64,000 bases of DNA from Celeribacter marinus (GCF_001308265.1 NZ_CP012023.1:2432932-2496931); one strand, 5' to 3'. Positions 47,454 through 57,298 are shown, counted from the stretch's first letter. Notes: generated by a model not told the origin, from the sequence alone. Translations and numbers: made by a program.

Positions 47454-47858
47454 ATGAGCGCTGATCTTCCTGACTATTACTTTCGCGTGCGTGAAAACGG
47501 TGCCTTTGTGTTCCGTGTGGACACCGAGAACCGCCAACGGCGCATCGAGATGGATCAAATCGCGGTCATCAACATGAAAAACGGCGAGATCAAACCGCAT
47601 GGCCAGCGCGTATTGTCGGACGCGGATCTCGTCGCGATCCAAAACTGGATGGCAGAGCGGGCCGTGGTTCTGGCGGAACGCGACATTGACGACATTCACC
47701 GCGCGGTGGATCACCTCAATCACACGGCCCATTGGGCACAAACACGCGCAACCGATGAACAGTTAGAACTGGTCACGGATGACTTGTTGTTGACCATGCA
47801 TGATTTGCGGACAGTTCTCGTGCGCAAAAAGGCCGACCGGCTGATGGCGAAAGACTAG
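47454..47858 (+). CDS. Conserved hypothetical protein
   Basis: This 134-residue soluble protein has an N-terminal beta-rich part (DYYFRVRENGAFVFRVDTENRQRRIEMDQIAVINMKNGEIKP) and a helical C-terminal part (DDIHRAVDHLNHTAHWAQTRAT...ELVTDDLLLTMHDLRTVLVRKKADRL). I recognise no domain. It follows the aminotransferase gene by 78 bases and meets the convergent MATE gene after seven bases. Confidence 0.75.
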   Translation: MSADLPDYYFRVRENGAFVFRVDTENRQRRIEMDQIAVINMKNGEIKPHGQRVLSDADLVAIQNWMAERAVVLAERDIDDIHRAVDHLNHTAHWAQTRATDEQLELVTDDLLLTMHDLRTVLVRKKADRLMAKD

Positions 47859-47865
47859 GCCGCGC

Positions 47866-49227
47866 TTAGGCAGATACCCCACCAATGCGCGACTTGTTCA
47901 TCCAAAAGCGCCACGCCATTAGCACCCATGCACAGCTCAATCCGGTGAGTAGGCCAACCCAAATGCCGTTGCCGCCCATATCAAGCACAAAGCCGCAGAC
48001 ATAGGCCACGGGCAACCCCACCCCCCAATACGAGAAGGACGCAAGCCACATGGGCACGGTCGTGTCCTGCACACCGCGCAAAAGCGACAGGGCCGTAACC
48101 TGCCCGCCATCCGAAAACTGGAACAGCGCCGCAAACACCATAAAGCCCGCACCAGCCGCCAAGACCAGATCACGCTGAGGCTCGGTCGGTGCAATGAACA
48201 GGCCGATCAGGATGTGCGAGGCCGAGAGGAACACCGTGAGCGTCAACGCAGCTGTGACGAGCGAGAGCACCGTGACGACAAGCGCGCCGCGCCGCAATCC
48301 CGCCTCATCACGCCGCCCGTAGGCATTGCCCGCACGGATCGTTCCAGCCTGAGACAGACCGATTTGGATCATAAAGGCGAGAGCCGAGAGTTGCAGCGCC
48401 ACACCGTGCGCCGCAAGGGCCACCGTACTAATCCAACCCATCATGAGGGCGGCCGCGTTAAACAATCCCACCTCGGCCAATGACGTCAGGCCAATCGGTA
48501 CACCCATCTTGGCCACAGTGCGAAACATGTCCCAATCGGGTTTGGTCAGGTTGCGAAACAACTCGTTCTCGGGGGTCGCTTTGATCGCGTAGATCACAAG
48601 CGCCACAACCGTCAGGGTGGACAAAATAAGCGAAGCTACGGCAGAGCCGATCACGCCCATGGCCGGAAATCCGAGATTGCCAAAGATCAACACCCAGTTG
48701 AGGCCCGCGTTTGCCACCACCGCGATGACCGTGAACAGCAACACAACACGCGTGCGCTCAAGCGCCGAGAAATAGGACCGCAACACCATCGCAATGAGCG
48801 CAGGAAGCATCTCGATGCCCGCAACAATCAAATAGGGTTGCGCGAGGGCTGCAATTTCAGGTTCTTGTCCCAGCGCGATCAAAACCCGCTCAGAAAACCC
48901 GAACAAAGGATAGATCGCCACGGCTGCCAAAACAGAGAGCCACATCGCCATGCGTGTCGAGCGGCGCACAACCGTGGTGTCCCCTGCCCCCGCCGCGTTT
49001 GCTACAAGCGGCATGACGGCAAAGGCAAAGCCCGCAAGCAAAATAAAGGTGATGAACCAGTAGCCTGACGCGAGGACCAATGCGGCCAATTCATTGAGGC
49101 CAAACCACCCCATCATGATGACATCTGTCATATGAAGGGCGAATTGCGCCAACTGACTACCCGCCAAGGGCAATGCCAGCGCAATCACCGCACGGGCGTG
49201 GGTGGAATATGTTTTTTGATCTTGCAT
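47866..49227 (-). CDS. MATE-family multidrug efflux transporter
   Basis: This 453-residue protein of about twelve membrane helices is of the NorM type: LALPLAGSQLAQFALHMTDVIMMGWFG at the N-terminus, the internal repeat PIGLTSLAEVGLFNAAALMMGWIS, and SALAFMIQIGLSQAGTIRAGNAYGR. These exporters exchange cations for drugs or metabolites. No ribosome site is obvious. It has a terminator-bearing gap upstream. Confidence 0.92.
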   Translation of the reverse strand: MQDQKTYSTHARAVIALALPLAGSQLAQFALHMTDVIMMGWFGLNELAALVLASGYWFITFILLAGFAFAVMPLVANAAGAGDTTVVRRSTRMAMWLSVLAAVAIYPLFGFSERVLIALGQEPEIAALAQPYLIVAGIEMLPALIAMVLRSYFSALERTRVVLLFTVIAVVANAGLNWVLIFGNLGFPAMGVIGSAVASLILSTLTVVALVIYAIKATPENELFRNLTKPDWDMFRTVAKMGVPIGLTSLAEVGLFNAAALMMGWISTVALAAHGVALQLSALAFMIQIGLSQAGTIRAGNAYGRRDEAGLRRGALVVTVLSLVTAALTLTVFLSASHILIGLFIAPTEPQRDLVLAAGAGFMVFAALFQFSDGGQVTALSLLRGVQDTTVPMWLASFSYWGVGLPVAYVCGFVLDMGGNGIWVGLLTGLSCAWVLMAWRFWMNKSRIGGVSA

Positions 49228-49265
49228 ACGGGCGCTATACGCCCAAACGCCCTTGACCGACTAGT

Positions 49266-49307
49266 CAAAAAGTTTGGCGACCCCGATCACCAAACGTGAT
49301 CGGGGTC
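49266..49307 (-). terminator. Terminator after the epimerase gene
   Basis: A perfect 12-bp stem (49279-49290 with 49296-49307) and 5-base loop is followed on the minus strand by a T run (49270-49266). It lies between the epimerase stop and the MATE start. Confidence 0.85.
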
Positions 49308-49315
49308 TCTTGCGC

Positions 49316-50206
49316 CTATCCCTCAAGCACATCGCGCCAGTTGTGTACCGGCGCAAAGCCCAACAATTTCTTAGCTTTAGCGTTGGAATAAACCGTTTCC
49401 TCGTGCCCCATGTCGCCCTTGACCTCGACGCCCTGATAATATCGCGCGATGATCTCTTTGGTTGATAGATTGACCGAATGATTGTCGTTGGACGCGTTGA
49501 AAATCTCGAACCCCAATCCGTCCGTGTGCAACATCAGATCCACCATCTGCCCCAGATCACGCGCATCGATATAAGCAAAGATATTGCGGCGGCGCAGGTC
49601 TGGATCGGCAAAATAGCTTGGGAAGTTTTGCGCATACTCATGCGGTTCGATCACGTTGTTGATCCGAATGCCGTAGATGTCGATACCGCTGCGGCGTTGA
49701 AAACTGCGCGCTGTGACCTCATTGACGACCTTGGACATGGCGTAGCTGTCTTCGGGGATCACGGGGTGTTCCTCGTCGACGGGGACATACTCGGGCTTGC
49801 GTTCGCCGTCTGCAAAACACACGCCATACGTTGTCTCTGACGAGGCAAAAATCACCTTCTTGATCCCAAGCTTCACCGCCGCCTCAAGCACGTTATAGGT
49901 GCTCATCGTGTTGACACGGTAGGTCTCGTTATCGGGTTTGAGCAAAATACGTGGCACGGCGGCAAAATGCACCACGGCATCAAATTTTGGCACGCCGGTG
50001 CCCGGCTCAAGTTCGTCAAAGTTGGCATAGGATGTGAGCGCGTTGAACATCTGGCCACTGTCCGTGACATCGACCGTCAGATTGTCGACCCCATCATACT
50101 CAAGCGGGACAAGATCCGCATTCACAACGCGGTGCCCTTTGCTCAAAAGATACGGCACCACATGACGCCCCGCTTTGCCTGATCCGCCCGTAAACAAAAT
50201 CCGCAT
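49316..50206 (-). CDS. NAD-dependent epimerase/dehydratase (SDR family)
   Basis: This 296-residue extended SDR has the NAD motif LFTGGSGKAGRHV (GxxGxxG), Ser in IFASSETTYG and the catalytic Tyr/Lys in EDSYAMSK. It resembles uronate dehydrogenases and UDP-sugar epimerases, but the substrate is unknown. GGGAGGAG directly before ATG 50206 sets the start; 24 open codons upstream are rejected. It lies in line with the lipoprotein/AKR genes. Confidence 0.85.
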   Translation of the reverse strand: MRILFTGGSGKAGRHVVPYLLSKGHRVVNADLVPLEYDGVDNLTVDVTDSGQMFNALTSYANFDELEPGTGVPKFDAVVHFAAVPRILLKPDNETYRVNTMSTYNVLEAAVKLGIKKVIFASSETTYGVCFADGERKPEYVPVDEEHPVIPEDSYAMSKVVNEVTARSFQRRSGIDIYGIRINNVIEPHEYAQNFPSYFADPDLRRRNIFAYIDARDLGQMVDLMLHTDGLGFEIFNASNDNHSVNLSTKEIIARYYQGVEVKGDMGHEETVYSNAKAKKLLGFAPVHNWRDVLEG

Positions 50207-50240
50207 GATCTCTCCTCCCGTATTGTATGTCGTTGTCTGG

Positions 50241-50747
50241 TTAGTTGCGCCGTGCCGGCGCCAAGGTTGACACGTCAAACCCGTTCCACGTTAAAATCTC
50301 TTTGGCCGCCTGACGTTTGTCGGCGGGAATACTCAATGACCGCGAGAGGATATGTGCGCGCCCTGTCGGCGTAGCGATCACCGCCGTTTGCACCTCTTGG
50401 TCGATCCAAAGCACCCAAAGCGTCTCACCCATAAATTCAAACCGTCCCGGCCCTACGCGTTTGGCCAAACCCCGCCGTGGGGTTCCGTCCGCACATGGCC
50501 CCTCGGTCAAGGTCATGTCGCCCCCGCGTTGCGGCGTAAAGGTCATCCCTCCGACGACACAAGACGCCCCTGCGGGCAAATAGGTCATCACTTCGTTCCA
50601 GCGTCCCGCGAACTCAAGCGGATCAAACGCCGCCATAGACGACATCGGCACGTCCGCATCACGCGGCCCCGTGGCGTCTGGCATCTGCGTGCGCCCCAGA
50701 CATCCGCTCAACACCACAAGGCCAATCACGGCGATCAATCCACGCAT
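50241..50747 (-). CDS. Lipocalin-like lipoprotein
   Basis: This 168-residue lipoprotein has the lipobox VVLSGC and the lipocalin start FDPLEFAGRWNEVMTYLP. A short barrel follows, with SCVVGGMTFTPQRGG and LWVLWIDQEVQTAVIATPTG. Relatives bind small lipids, but the ligand is unknown. Its ATG lies inside the end of the upstream lipoprotein gene (overlap 13 bases), suggesting coupling. Confidence 0.8.
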   Translation of the reverse strand: MRGLIAVIGLVVLSGCLGRTQMPDATGPRDADVPMSSMAAFDPLEFAGRWNEVMTYLPAGASCVVGGMTFTPQRGGDMTLTEGPCADGTPRRGLAKRVGPGRFEFMGETLWVLWIDQEVQTAVIATPTGRAHILSRSLSIPADKRQAAKEILTWNGFDVSTLAPARRN

Positions 50748-51097
50748 TGTGTCACCGTGCGCCCCTGCGCGTCTAAGAGGTCGTTGCAGCCATAGAGGGG
50801 CTGTATCGGCGCGCAACTACGCGAGCGTGCCAGACATTCCGTCGAACACTCGGTGGATTTGGTACAGTATTTGCCCGCATCTTTGGGCGTGGTGAAACAG
50901 GTCATCAACCCGCCCAACCCGACTGTGCGCCACTCACCACCGCGCCGCTCGCACGCCACTTGTTGCGTGGCCGCATTTGAGGGGTCGGACGCCGCAGCCC
51001 CCGGCCCCAAGATCACATCGCTCCCCTCATCACTTGGCGCACATGCCGCAAGACAGACCGCAAAAACAAGGCCCGAGATGAGAGAAGCGAGGCGCAT
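50735..51097 (-). CDS. Cysteine-rich small lipoprotein
   Basis: This 120-residue lipoprotein has the lipobox VCLAAC. The mature part holds nine or so Cys residues in ACERRGGEW, MTCFTTPKDAGKYCTKSTECSTECLARSRSCAP, GCNDLL and QCVD. This suggests several disulfides. Such proteins occur in Rhodobacteraceae without known function. The start overlaps the aldo-keto reductase stop (TAATG). Confidence 0.78.
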   Translation of the reverse strand: MRLASLISGLVFAVCLAACAPSDEGSDVILGPGAAASDPSNAATQQVACERRGGEWRTVGLGGLMTCFTTPKDAGKYCTKSTECSTECLARSRSCAPIQPLYGCNDLLDAQGRTVTQCVD

Positions 51098-52140
51098 TAG
51101 AACGGTTTCCCGTGTGCGCGGTGCGCCGCGTCAATCTCGGCCAAAACCTCTTTGGACAACACCAAAGTTCCGCCATCAATCGAATGCTGCAATTGCTCGA
51201 CCGAGCGGCCGCCAATAATCGGCATCACATCAAACGGCCGCGTCAGCGACCACGCGATGGACATGGCAACAGGATCAAGTCCGTGATTTTTCGCAATCTC
51301 CATGTAGGCCTCAACGGCAGGCCACGCTTGTGGTGTCACGCGACCGCCAAGCCCGCCCCCGACAGCCAAACGCGAGTCAGGATCAATGGTTGTGCCGCCG
51401 TGGTATTTGCCCGACAGCATGCCGCAAGCAAGCACAGAATAGGCCAGCAAGGTCACGCCCTCATGCACCGCAAATTCCGCCATATCGGTATCGTAGAGGC
51501 GACACATCAACGAGTATTCATTCTGGATCGACTGCATACGCGGCCCACCGGTCTCTTCGGCCACGCGCTGCCACTGGGTCATGCCCCAGACAGATTCATT
51601 GGACGTTCCAAATTCGCGCACTTTGCCCGCCTTTTGCAGTTCGGCCATTTTCTCACTCACCGCACGCATGTTGTCGAGGATCTCCTCTTTGGCGGGCTGC
51701 GCACTTGGGTCAAATGTCCAATGCTGACGGAAATGATACGAGCCACGGTTGGGCCAGTGGAGTTGATACAGATCGACATACTCGCTCTGCAAACGCTTGA
51801 GCGACAGATCGAGCCGCGCCTCAAGCGTTGCAGGCGTGATGCCCTCCTGAGAAATAAACCCCGATGGCCCCGCAATTTTGGTGGCCAGAACCCAATCGGC
51901 ACGATCGCCGGTGGCCGCGAAATACTTGCCGATAATCTCCTCGGTGTCGCCTACAGTTTCGGCGCGCACAGGGTTCACGGGATACATCTCGGCAGTATCC
52001 ATGAAATTGATCCCCTGTTCTTTGGCATGGGCGATCTGGGCGTGAGCATTCTCAAGGCTGTCTTGCGACCCCCATGTCATCGTTCCGAGACAAATCTCGG
52101 AGACGTTCAAATCACTTTTGCCAATTTTGCGCATTTTCAT
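51097..52140 (-). CDS. tas: Tas-like NADP(H)-dependent aldo-keto reductase
   Basis: This 347-residue TIM-barrel reductase has the active Asp/Tyr in NFMDTAEMYPVNPVRAETVGDTEE, the Lys in WVLATKIAGPSG and the His in LYQLHWPNRG. The length and motifs match E. coli Tas. The frame is open 178 codons upstream into the metG promoter region, but ATG 52140 (MKMRKIGKSDLNVSEICLG) is the family start. It heads a run with the two lipoprotein genes and perhaps the epimerase. Confidence 0.92.
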   Translation of the reverse strand: MKMRKIGKSDLNVSEICLGTMTWGSQDSLENAHAQIAHAKEQGINFMDTAEMYPVNPVRAETVGDTEEIIGKYFAATGDRADWVLATKIAGPSGFISQEGITPATLEARLDLSLKRLQSEYVDLYQLHWPNRGSYHFRQHWTFDPSAQPAKEEILDNMRAVSEKMAELQKAGKVREFGTSNESVWGMTQWQRVAEETGGPRMQSIQNEYSLMCRLYDTDMAEFAVHEGVTLLAYSVLACGMLSGKYHGGTTIDPDSRLAVGGGLGGRVTPQAWPAVEAYMEIAKNHGLDPVAMSIAWSLTRPFDVMPIIGGRSVEQLQHSIDGGTLVLSKEVLAEIDAAHRAHGKPF

Positions 52141-52401
52141 GGTGGTATGTCCTATCCGTCTTTGTGCGTTTGCATCCCCCGCATTGCGGAGGGTTGTCGC
52201 TAACTTATAACGCGCGGCGCTATGTTCAAAGGGGCAAGGCCGGCTTTGCGCCACCTTTGGCTGTGCAAATTCGACAAAGGGCGTCGACCTGCCCGCCCAG
52301 ACCCCAAACAGCAACAAAGGACGGCGCGTCCCCTCTGGCCCTTTTGCGCGCGGCGCGGTAGACACAGCCCAAGAGAATTTAACGGACGGACCCGCACGCA
52401 C

Positions 52402-54120
52402 ATGGCACGCACGCTCATCACTTCCGCGCTTCCCTATATCAACGGGATCAAGCACCTCGGCAACCTCATCGGCTCGCAATTGCCCGCCGATCTTTACGCC
52501 CGCTACCGCCGTGCGCGGGGCGACGAGGTTTTGTTCCTTTGCGCGACCGACGAGCACGGCACCCCTGCCGAAATCGCAGCGCAAAAAGCCGGCAAAGATG
52601 TCGCTGAATACTGTGCCGAAATGCACGAGGTTCAGGCCGAATTGGCCAAGGGGTTCCGCCTGTCGTTCGATCACTTCGGGCGGTCCTCATCCGATCAAAA
52701 CCGCGTGCTGACCCAACACTTTGCCAAGCGTCTGTTTGAGCAAGGGTTGATCGAAGAAGTTGAAGAAACCCAAGTGTATTCCGCCACTGACGGGCGTTTT
52801 TTGCCCGATCGCTACATTGAGGGCACCTGTCCCAGTTGCGGCTTTGAAAGTGCGCGGGGCGACCAATGTGACAACTGCACCAAGCAGCTTGATCCAACTG
52901 ATTTGATCAACCCCTACTCGACCATTTCGGGGGCCACCGACCTTGAGGAACGCAAGACCAAACACCTGTATCTGCGCCAATCCAACATGCGTGATGCGCT
53001 CAACGACTGGATCAGCAGCAAGGCCGATTGGCCGATCCTGACCACCTCGATTGCAAAGAAATGGCTCAACGATGGGGACGGCCTACAAGACCGCGGCATC
53101 ACCCGCGATCTCAAATGGGGGGTGCCCGTTCAAAAGGGCGATCAGCCATGGACAGGCATGGAAGGCAAGGTGTTCTACGTCTGGTTTGACGCCCCGATTG
53201 AATACATCGCATGTGGCGCGGAATGGGCGGAAAAACAAGGACTTAGCGATGCGGATTGGGAGCGCTGGTGGCGCACCGACAAGGGGGCAGATGATGTGCG
53301 CTATGTCCAGTTTATGGGCAAGGACAACGTACCGTTTCACACCCTGTCTTTCCCCGTCACCATGCTTGGGTCGGGCGAGCCGTGGAAGATGGTCGATTAC
53401 ATCAAATCGTTCAACTACCTGAACTATGATGGCGGTCAGTTTTCCACCTCGCGCGGGCGCGGTGTGTTCATGGATCAGGCTTTGTCTCTCCTGCCGTCCG
53501 ACTACTGGCGGTGGTGGCTATTGAGCCACGCTCCCGAAAGTTCGGACAGCGAATTCACATGGGAAAACTTCCAAGTTTCCGTGAACAAAGACCTCGCAGA
53601 CGTGCTTGGCAACTTCGTGTCTCGCGTGACCAAATTCTGTCGCTCCAAGTTTGGCGAAGCCGTGCCAGAGGGCGGCGCATACGGCGCGCGCGAAACCGAT
53701 TTGATGGCTGCGATTTCAGAAAAAATCGAAGTATACCAAGGACATATGGACGCCATCGACGTGCGCAAAGCCGCCGGAGAGCTACGCGCCATCTGGACGC
53801 TCGGCAACGAGTATCTCCAAGATGCATCGCCATGGGCGGTGTTCAAAGAAGACCCTGAAACAGCCGCGATGCAAATCCGGTTCGCGCTCAACCTGATCCC
53901 GCTTTACGCGGGCCTCTCCGCGCCGTTTATCCCTGACGCGGCGGGCAAACTGGCCACCGCAATGGGGACGGGAGACGCGGTTTGGCCAGAGGATAAAGCG
54001 ACCGCATTTGCACAGCTTCCCGCCGGACACACCTTTGCCGTGCCTGACAATCTGTTCGGCAAAATCACCGACGAGCAGCGCGAAGACTGGCAGGAAAAAT
54101 TCGCCGGTATCCGCAGCTGA
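52402..54120 (+). CDS. metG: Methionine-tRNA ligase
   Basis: MetG charges tRNA-Met. The 572-residue protein has the class I site near the start ([18 protein letters not shown]), a zinc knuckle of Cys pairs in [19 protein letters not shown] and the KMSKS-equivalent loop [27 protein letters not shown] is typical of the alphaproteobacterial type. No extra C-terminal tRNA-binding domain is seen. The start at 52402 comes from family alignment; the ribosome site is weak. Confidence 0.96.
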   Translation: MARTLITSALPYINGIKHLGNLIGSQLPADLYARYRRARGDEVLFLCATDEHGTPAEIAAQKAGKDVAEYCAEMHEVQAELAKGFRLSFDHFGRSSSDQNRVLTQHFAKRLFEQGLIEEVEETQVYSATDGRFLPDRYIEGTCPSCGFESARGDQCDNCTKQLDPTDLINPYSTISGATDLEERKTKHLYLRQSNMRDALNDWISSKADWPILTTSIAKKWLNDGDGLQDRGITRDLKWGVPVQKGDQPWTGMEGKVFYVWFDAPIEYIACGAEWAEKQGLSDADWERWWRTDKGADDVRYVQFMGKDNVPFHTLSFPVTMLGSGEPWKMVDYIKSFNYLNYDGGQFSTSRGRGVFMDQALSLLPSDYWRWWLLSHAPESSDSEFTWENFQVSVNKDLADVLGNFVSRVTKFCRSKFGEAVPEGGAYGARETDLMAAISEKIEVYQGHMDAIDVRKAAGELRAIWTLGNEYLQDASPWAVFKEDPETAAMQIRFALNLIPLYAGLSAPFIPDAAGKLATAMGTGDAVWPEDKATAFAQLPAGHTFAVPDNLFGKITDEQREDWQEKFAGIRS

Positions 54121-54142
54121 TCGACCTCAAATTTCAAACATG

Positions 54143-54170
54143 AGGGCGTCCCGCGTGGGGCGCCCTTTTT
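54143..54170 (+). terminator. Terminator after metG
   Basis: A 10-bp stem (54143-54152 with 54157-54166, one T-G pair) closes a GCGT loop and is followed by TTTT. Confidence 0.85.
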
Positions 54171-54350
54171 GTTCGATTTGGACAAGTTTAGCCCTGTGGC
54201 ACACACCAAAAACGGCTGTCGGCGTTTCGTCGGACTTTCGTCGGCTTTTCGTCGGGCAACTGTGTCGCACGCAGGGCACCCTTTCGCGCGCCTGATCTGC
54301 GTGCTAGCGTCCCCACACCTGTGTTCATTAACCATTACTGGAGCCCGCCC

Positions 54351-55142
54351 ATGCGCCGCATCCTCGCCCTGTCAGTCGCCCTTTTGACCGCCACCCCGTC
54401 CCTCGCTGCCACCTGTGGCAACACGTCGAGCGGATTTGAGACATGGAAGGCGCAGTTCGCAGCCGAAGCCGCAAACGCAGGCGTGGGGGCCAAAGGCCTC
54501 GCCGCACTGGCGGCCACCTCCTACGCCACCAAAACCATTGCCGCCGACCGCAATCAAAAGAGCTTCAAATACACGCTCGAAAAATTCATGCAGGTGCGCG
54601 GCGCGCCCACGATCGTTAAAATGGGTCGCGCCCGTATCGCCAAAAACCCGTCATACTACGGCAACCTCGAAAAGCGGTTTGGCGTCGACGCCGAAGTCAT
54701 CGTGGCAATCCACGGCATGGAAACAGCATTTGGCTCGAACATGGGCAGCGCCAACGTGCTCTCCGCGATCAGTACCCTCGCCTACGATTGCCGCCGGTCC
54801 GATTTCTTTTCTGGACACGCTATGGCCGCCTTGAGATTGGTGGACAAAGGCGCGCTATCATCATCCACCAAAGGGGCAATGCACGGCGAAGTCGGCCACA
54901 CCCAGTTTCTAACGGGGAATATCGAAACCTACGGTATCGACGGCGATGGCAACGGCGTTGTCGATCTTACCAACCTATCTGATGGGCTTGCATCCACGGC
55001 CAATTTCCTTGCCCAAAAGGGCTGGAAAACGGGACAGGGATACCTTGAGGGCCAACCCAATTTCAGCGTCATTCAGGACTGGAACGCGGCGGGGGTCTAT
55101 CAAAAGGCGATTGCCATCATGGCCAGTCAAATCGCCCAATAA
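54351..55142 (+). CDS. Lytic murein transglycosylase (MltB-like)
   Basis: This cell-wall lytic enzyme of the SLT_2/GH103 type has 263 residues and a signal peptide (LALSVALLTATPSLAA). The catalytic Glu is in VIVAIHGMETAFGSNMG. The downstream GHTQFLTGNIETYGIDGDGNGVVDL includes a calcium-type DGDGNG loop. GGAG seven bases before ATG 54351 sets the start. Confidence 0.9.
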   Translation: MRRILALSVALLTATPSLAATCGNTSSGFETWKAQFAAEAANAGVGAKGLAALAATSYATKTIAADRNQKSFKYTLEKFMQVRGAPTIVKMGRARIAKNPSYYGNLEKRFGVDAEVIVAIHGMETAFGSNMGSANVLSAISTLAYDCRRSDFFSGHAMAALRLVDKGALSSSTKGAMHGEVGHTQFLTGNIETYGIDGDGNGVVDLTNLSDGLASTANFLAQKGWKTGQGYLEGQPNFSVIQDWNAAGVYQKAIAIMASQIAQ

Positions 55143-55193
55143 GGGCCGCTGCGGGTGCGCGTTGTGTTCACTTTATCCAATTGGAAAAGTGCG

Positions 55194-55279
55194 TGGTGCC
55201 CGCGGCCGGACTCGAACCGGCACGGCCATACAGCCGGGAGATTTTAAGTCTCATGTGTCTACCATTCCACCACGCGGGC
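55194..55279 (-). tRNA. tRNA-Leu (anticodon TAA)
   Basis: On the minus strand it reads GCCCGCG (acceptor), TG, GTGG...GACAC (D arm), anticodon stem-loop GAGA-CTTAAAA-TCTC with TAA, a long class II variable arm, and T arm CCGGTTCGAGTCCGG. It closes with CGCGGGC, an A discriminator and an encoded CCA (55196-55194). The length of 86 fits a leucine tRNA. Confidence 0.97.
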
Positions 55280-55395
55280 ACGTCAGCGGCACTTTGGCGA
55301 GGCCAAAGCGTGGCGCGACCATAGCCACCAAATCGGCGGTGTAAAGGGTCGTTCGGCACTTGACCCCGCGCGCACAAAGACCACCTACTCACATC

Positions 55396-56136
55396 ATGTT
55401 TCCAATCCGCGATCATAACCCGTCCCGCCGCCCCGCGCTTGTCACTTACACATTGATGGCGCTCAACATTGCCGTGTTTTTGGCGATGTGGCCGAGCTAT
55501 AGCAATGATGCCGCGATTTCGCGGATTTACATGGACTGGGCGATGGTGCCCGCGCGCATTTCATCGGGAGACGGGTTTTATACCCTTATCACATCGATGT
55601 TCATGCACGGCGGCTTTATGCACATCGCGGGCAACATGCTATTTTTGTGGATTTTCGGGGACAACCTCGAAGATGAGATGGGGCATCTGAAATATCTGGG
55701 GTTCTATCTCTTGTGCGGGATTGCCGCAGCGCTTGCCCAATATATCGCCGCCCCGATGGAATGGGTGCCAATGGTGGGCGCATCCGGCGCGATTGCTGGC
55801 GTCATGGGCGGCTATTTGCTTTTGTTTCCAAAGGCAAAGGTCGACGTTTTATTTATCTTTGTGATCTTTTTCAAAGTCATCCCACTGCCCGCGTGGATCA
55901 TGCTTGGCGTTTGGTTTGGACTGCAAATTTTCGGGGGATTTGGCGCAGCGAACAGTGGCGTGGCCTATCTCGCCCATGTTGGTGGCTTTGTCGCAGGGCT
56001 TTTGTTGGCAGCGCCAGAATGGCGGCGCTTGGGCGGGACGGCCTATTGGGCGCGCACGCACGGGCACCCACCGCACTCCGAGGCCCGTTACAGGTTTCAA
56101 ACCTCGCGCGTGCCCGTGGTGCGTCGATCAAAGTGA
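55396..56136 (+). CDS. Rhomboid-family intramembrane serine protease
   Basis: This 246-residue protein has about six membrane helices. The HxxxN-type loop HGGFMHIAGNMLFLWIFGDNLED is followed by the catalytic Ser in MVGASGAIAGVMGGYLL and the His in AYLAHVGGFVAG. Rhomboids cleave membrane proteins within the bilayer. The start at 55396 (MFPIRDHNPSRRP) is chosen from family N-termini. Confidence 0.92.
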   Translation: MFPIRDHNPSRRPALVTYTLMALNIAVFLAMWPSYSNDAAISRIYMDWAMVPARISSGDGFYTLITSMFMHGGFMHIAGNMLFLWIFGDNLEDEMGHLKYLGFYLLCGIAAALAQYIAAPMEWVPMVGASGAIAGVMGGYLLLFPKAKVDVLFIFVIFFKVIPLPAWIMLGVWFGLQIFGGFGAANSGVAYLAHVGGFVAGLLLAAPEWRRLGGTAYWARTHGHPPHSEARYRFQTSRVPVVRRSK

Positions 56137-56159
56137 TAAAGCGTGCGAAGTAGCAGCGT

Positions 56160-56369
56160 TTAGCTGCCCTCTTCGTAGTTCACAACATCGATGTTTTCGA
56201 TGTCGGAATTGACGTTGGTGGCAAAGATATTCGCGCCACCCCAAACAATTTGAAGCACGACAACACCCAATCCGACCACGGCGGAGGTTAAGACCACCCA
56301 ATCGACGGTGACGGCCCCGTCATCGGCAGGGCGGTAGGTACGAAATGCTCTCTTGAGACGGTTGATCAT
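56160..56369 (-). CDS. Flp-like mini-pilin / small membrane protein
   Basis: This 69-residue protein has a short basic start (INRLKRAFRTYRP) and DDGAVTVDWVVLTSAVVGLGVVVLQIVWG, resembling Flp/Fap type IVb prepilins. The acidic residue normally following the Gly cleavage point is displaced. No tad/cpa pilus genes are in the window. GGAGG ten bases before ATG 56369 sets the start. Confidence 0.75.
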   Translation of the reverse strand: MINRLKRAFRTYRPADDGAVTVDWVVLTSAVVGLGVVVLQIVWGGANIFATNVNSDIENIDVVNYEEGS

Positions 56370-56457
56370 GGCGCGTGCCTCCAATTATTTCTGCCAAATT
56401 CTATGGTAAACGTGTCTGAATTTAGGCGGGTGTTAGGTATTTTGGAGAACGCCCACA

Positions 56458-56489
56458 AAAAAACGGCCCCGCAGTGGAGGCCGTTTTTT
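56458..56489. terminator. Terminator after suhB (bidirectional)
   Basis: An 11-bp stem (56458-56468 with 56479-56489) ends in six T residues on either strand. It lies downstream of suhB and upstream of the Flp-like gene. Confidence 0.85.
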
Positions 56490-56509
56490 GTACTGTCTGT
56501 AACGGTCGT

Positions 56510-57298
56510 TTATTGGTTGCGCACCATTTTGGCGAACTTGTCAAAAAGTGGCTCGTTGGAGCACAAAACTTCGCAATCCAAAAGCACATCACCAGCGGGG
56601 TCGATCGCCTCAACCAGACCACCGGCCTCTTTCACAAGCAAGATGCCCGCAGCCATGTCCCAGATTTTCAGGCGGCGTTCCCAAAACCCATCGTAGCGAC
56701 CAGCCGCCACGTATGCGAGATCAAGCGAGGCCGCGCCGTAGCGGCGCACACCGGCGGTAGCGGGCAGCACGCGTGCGAGGTCTTTGAGGGTTGCAGGCAA
56801 ATCGGAGCGACCGGCAAACGGTAGACCCGTTGCAAAGATCGATTCGATGAGCTTTTGACGACCGGAGACGCGGATACGTTGGTCATTCATCCATGCGCCT
56901 GCGCCCTTTTCGGCCCAGAACAATTCGCCCTTTGCCGCGTCGAACACAACGGCGGAGACGATTTCCCCACGGTGCTCAAGGGCGATGGACACGGCCCAAT
57001 GCGGCAAGCCGTGCAAAAAGTTGGTGGTGCCGTCGAGCGGGTCAACGATCCAACGGCGTGTCGGGTCTTTTCCTTCGATCTCTTCGGTCTCTTCGCCCAC
57101 ATAGCCATAGGTCGGGCGCGCTTCCATGAGCATCTCGCGAATGATCTCTTCGGCGCTTTCGTCGGCTTTGGTTACGAAGTCACCCGCACCCTTGGTCGAC
57201 ACCTGAAGGTTCTCGACCTCACGGAAGTCTTTGATCAACGAACGGCCCGCGATCCGAGCGGCCTTGATCATCACGTTGAGGTTTGCGCTGCCTTGCAT
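56510..57298 (-). CDS. suhB: Inositol-1-monophosphatase
   Basis: This 262-residue Mg-dependent phosphatase has metal ligands in GYVGEETEE and WIVDPLDGTTNFLHG, and IWDMAAGILLVKEAGG at the C-terminus. In E. coli SuhB also assists rRNA transcription complexes, which is a possible second role. GGAG eight bases upstream supports the start. Confidence 0.94.
   Translation of the reverse strand: MQGSANLNVMIKAARIAGRSLIKDFREVENLQVSTKGAGDFVTKADESAEEIIREMLMEARPTYGYVGEETEEIEGKDPTRRWIVDPLDGTTNFLHGLPHWAVSIALEHRGEIVSAVVFDAAKGELFWAEKGAGAWMNDQRIRVSGRQKLIESIFATGLPFAGRSDLPATLKDLARVLPATAGVRRYGAASLDLAYVAAGRYDGFWERRLKIWDMAAGILLVKEAGGLVEAIDPAGDVLLDCEVLCSNEPLFDKFAKMVRNQ

Noticed and set aside
51112..52203. 363-codon plus-strand frame opposite the aldo-keto reductase
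   Set aside because: It is antisense to a complete Tas-like enzyme and rich in His/Arg/Gln; it is a shadow.
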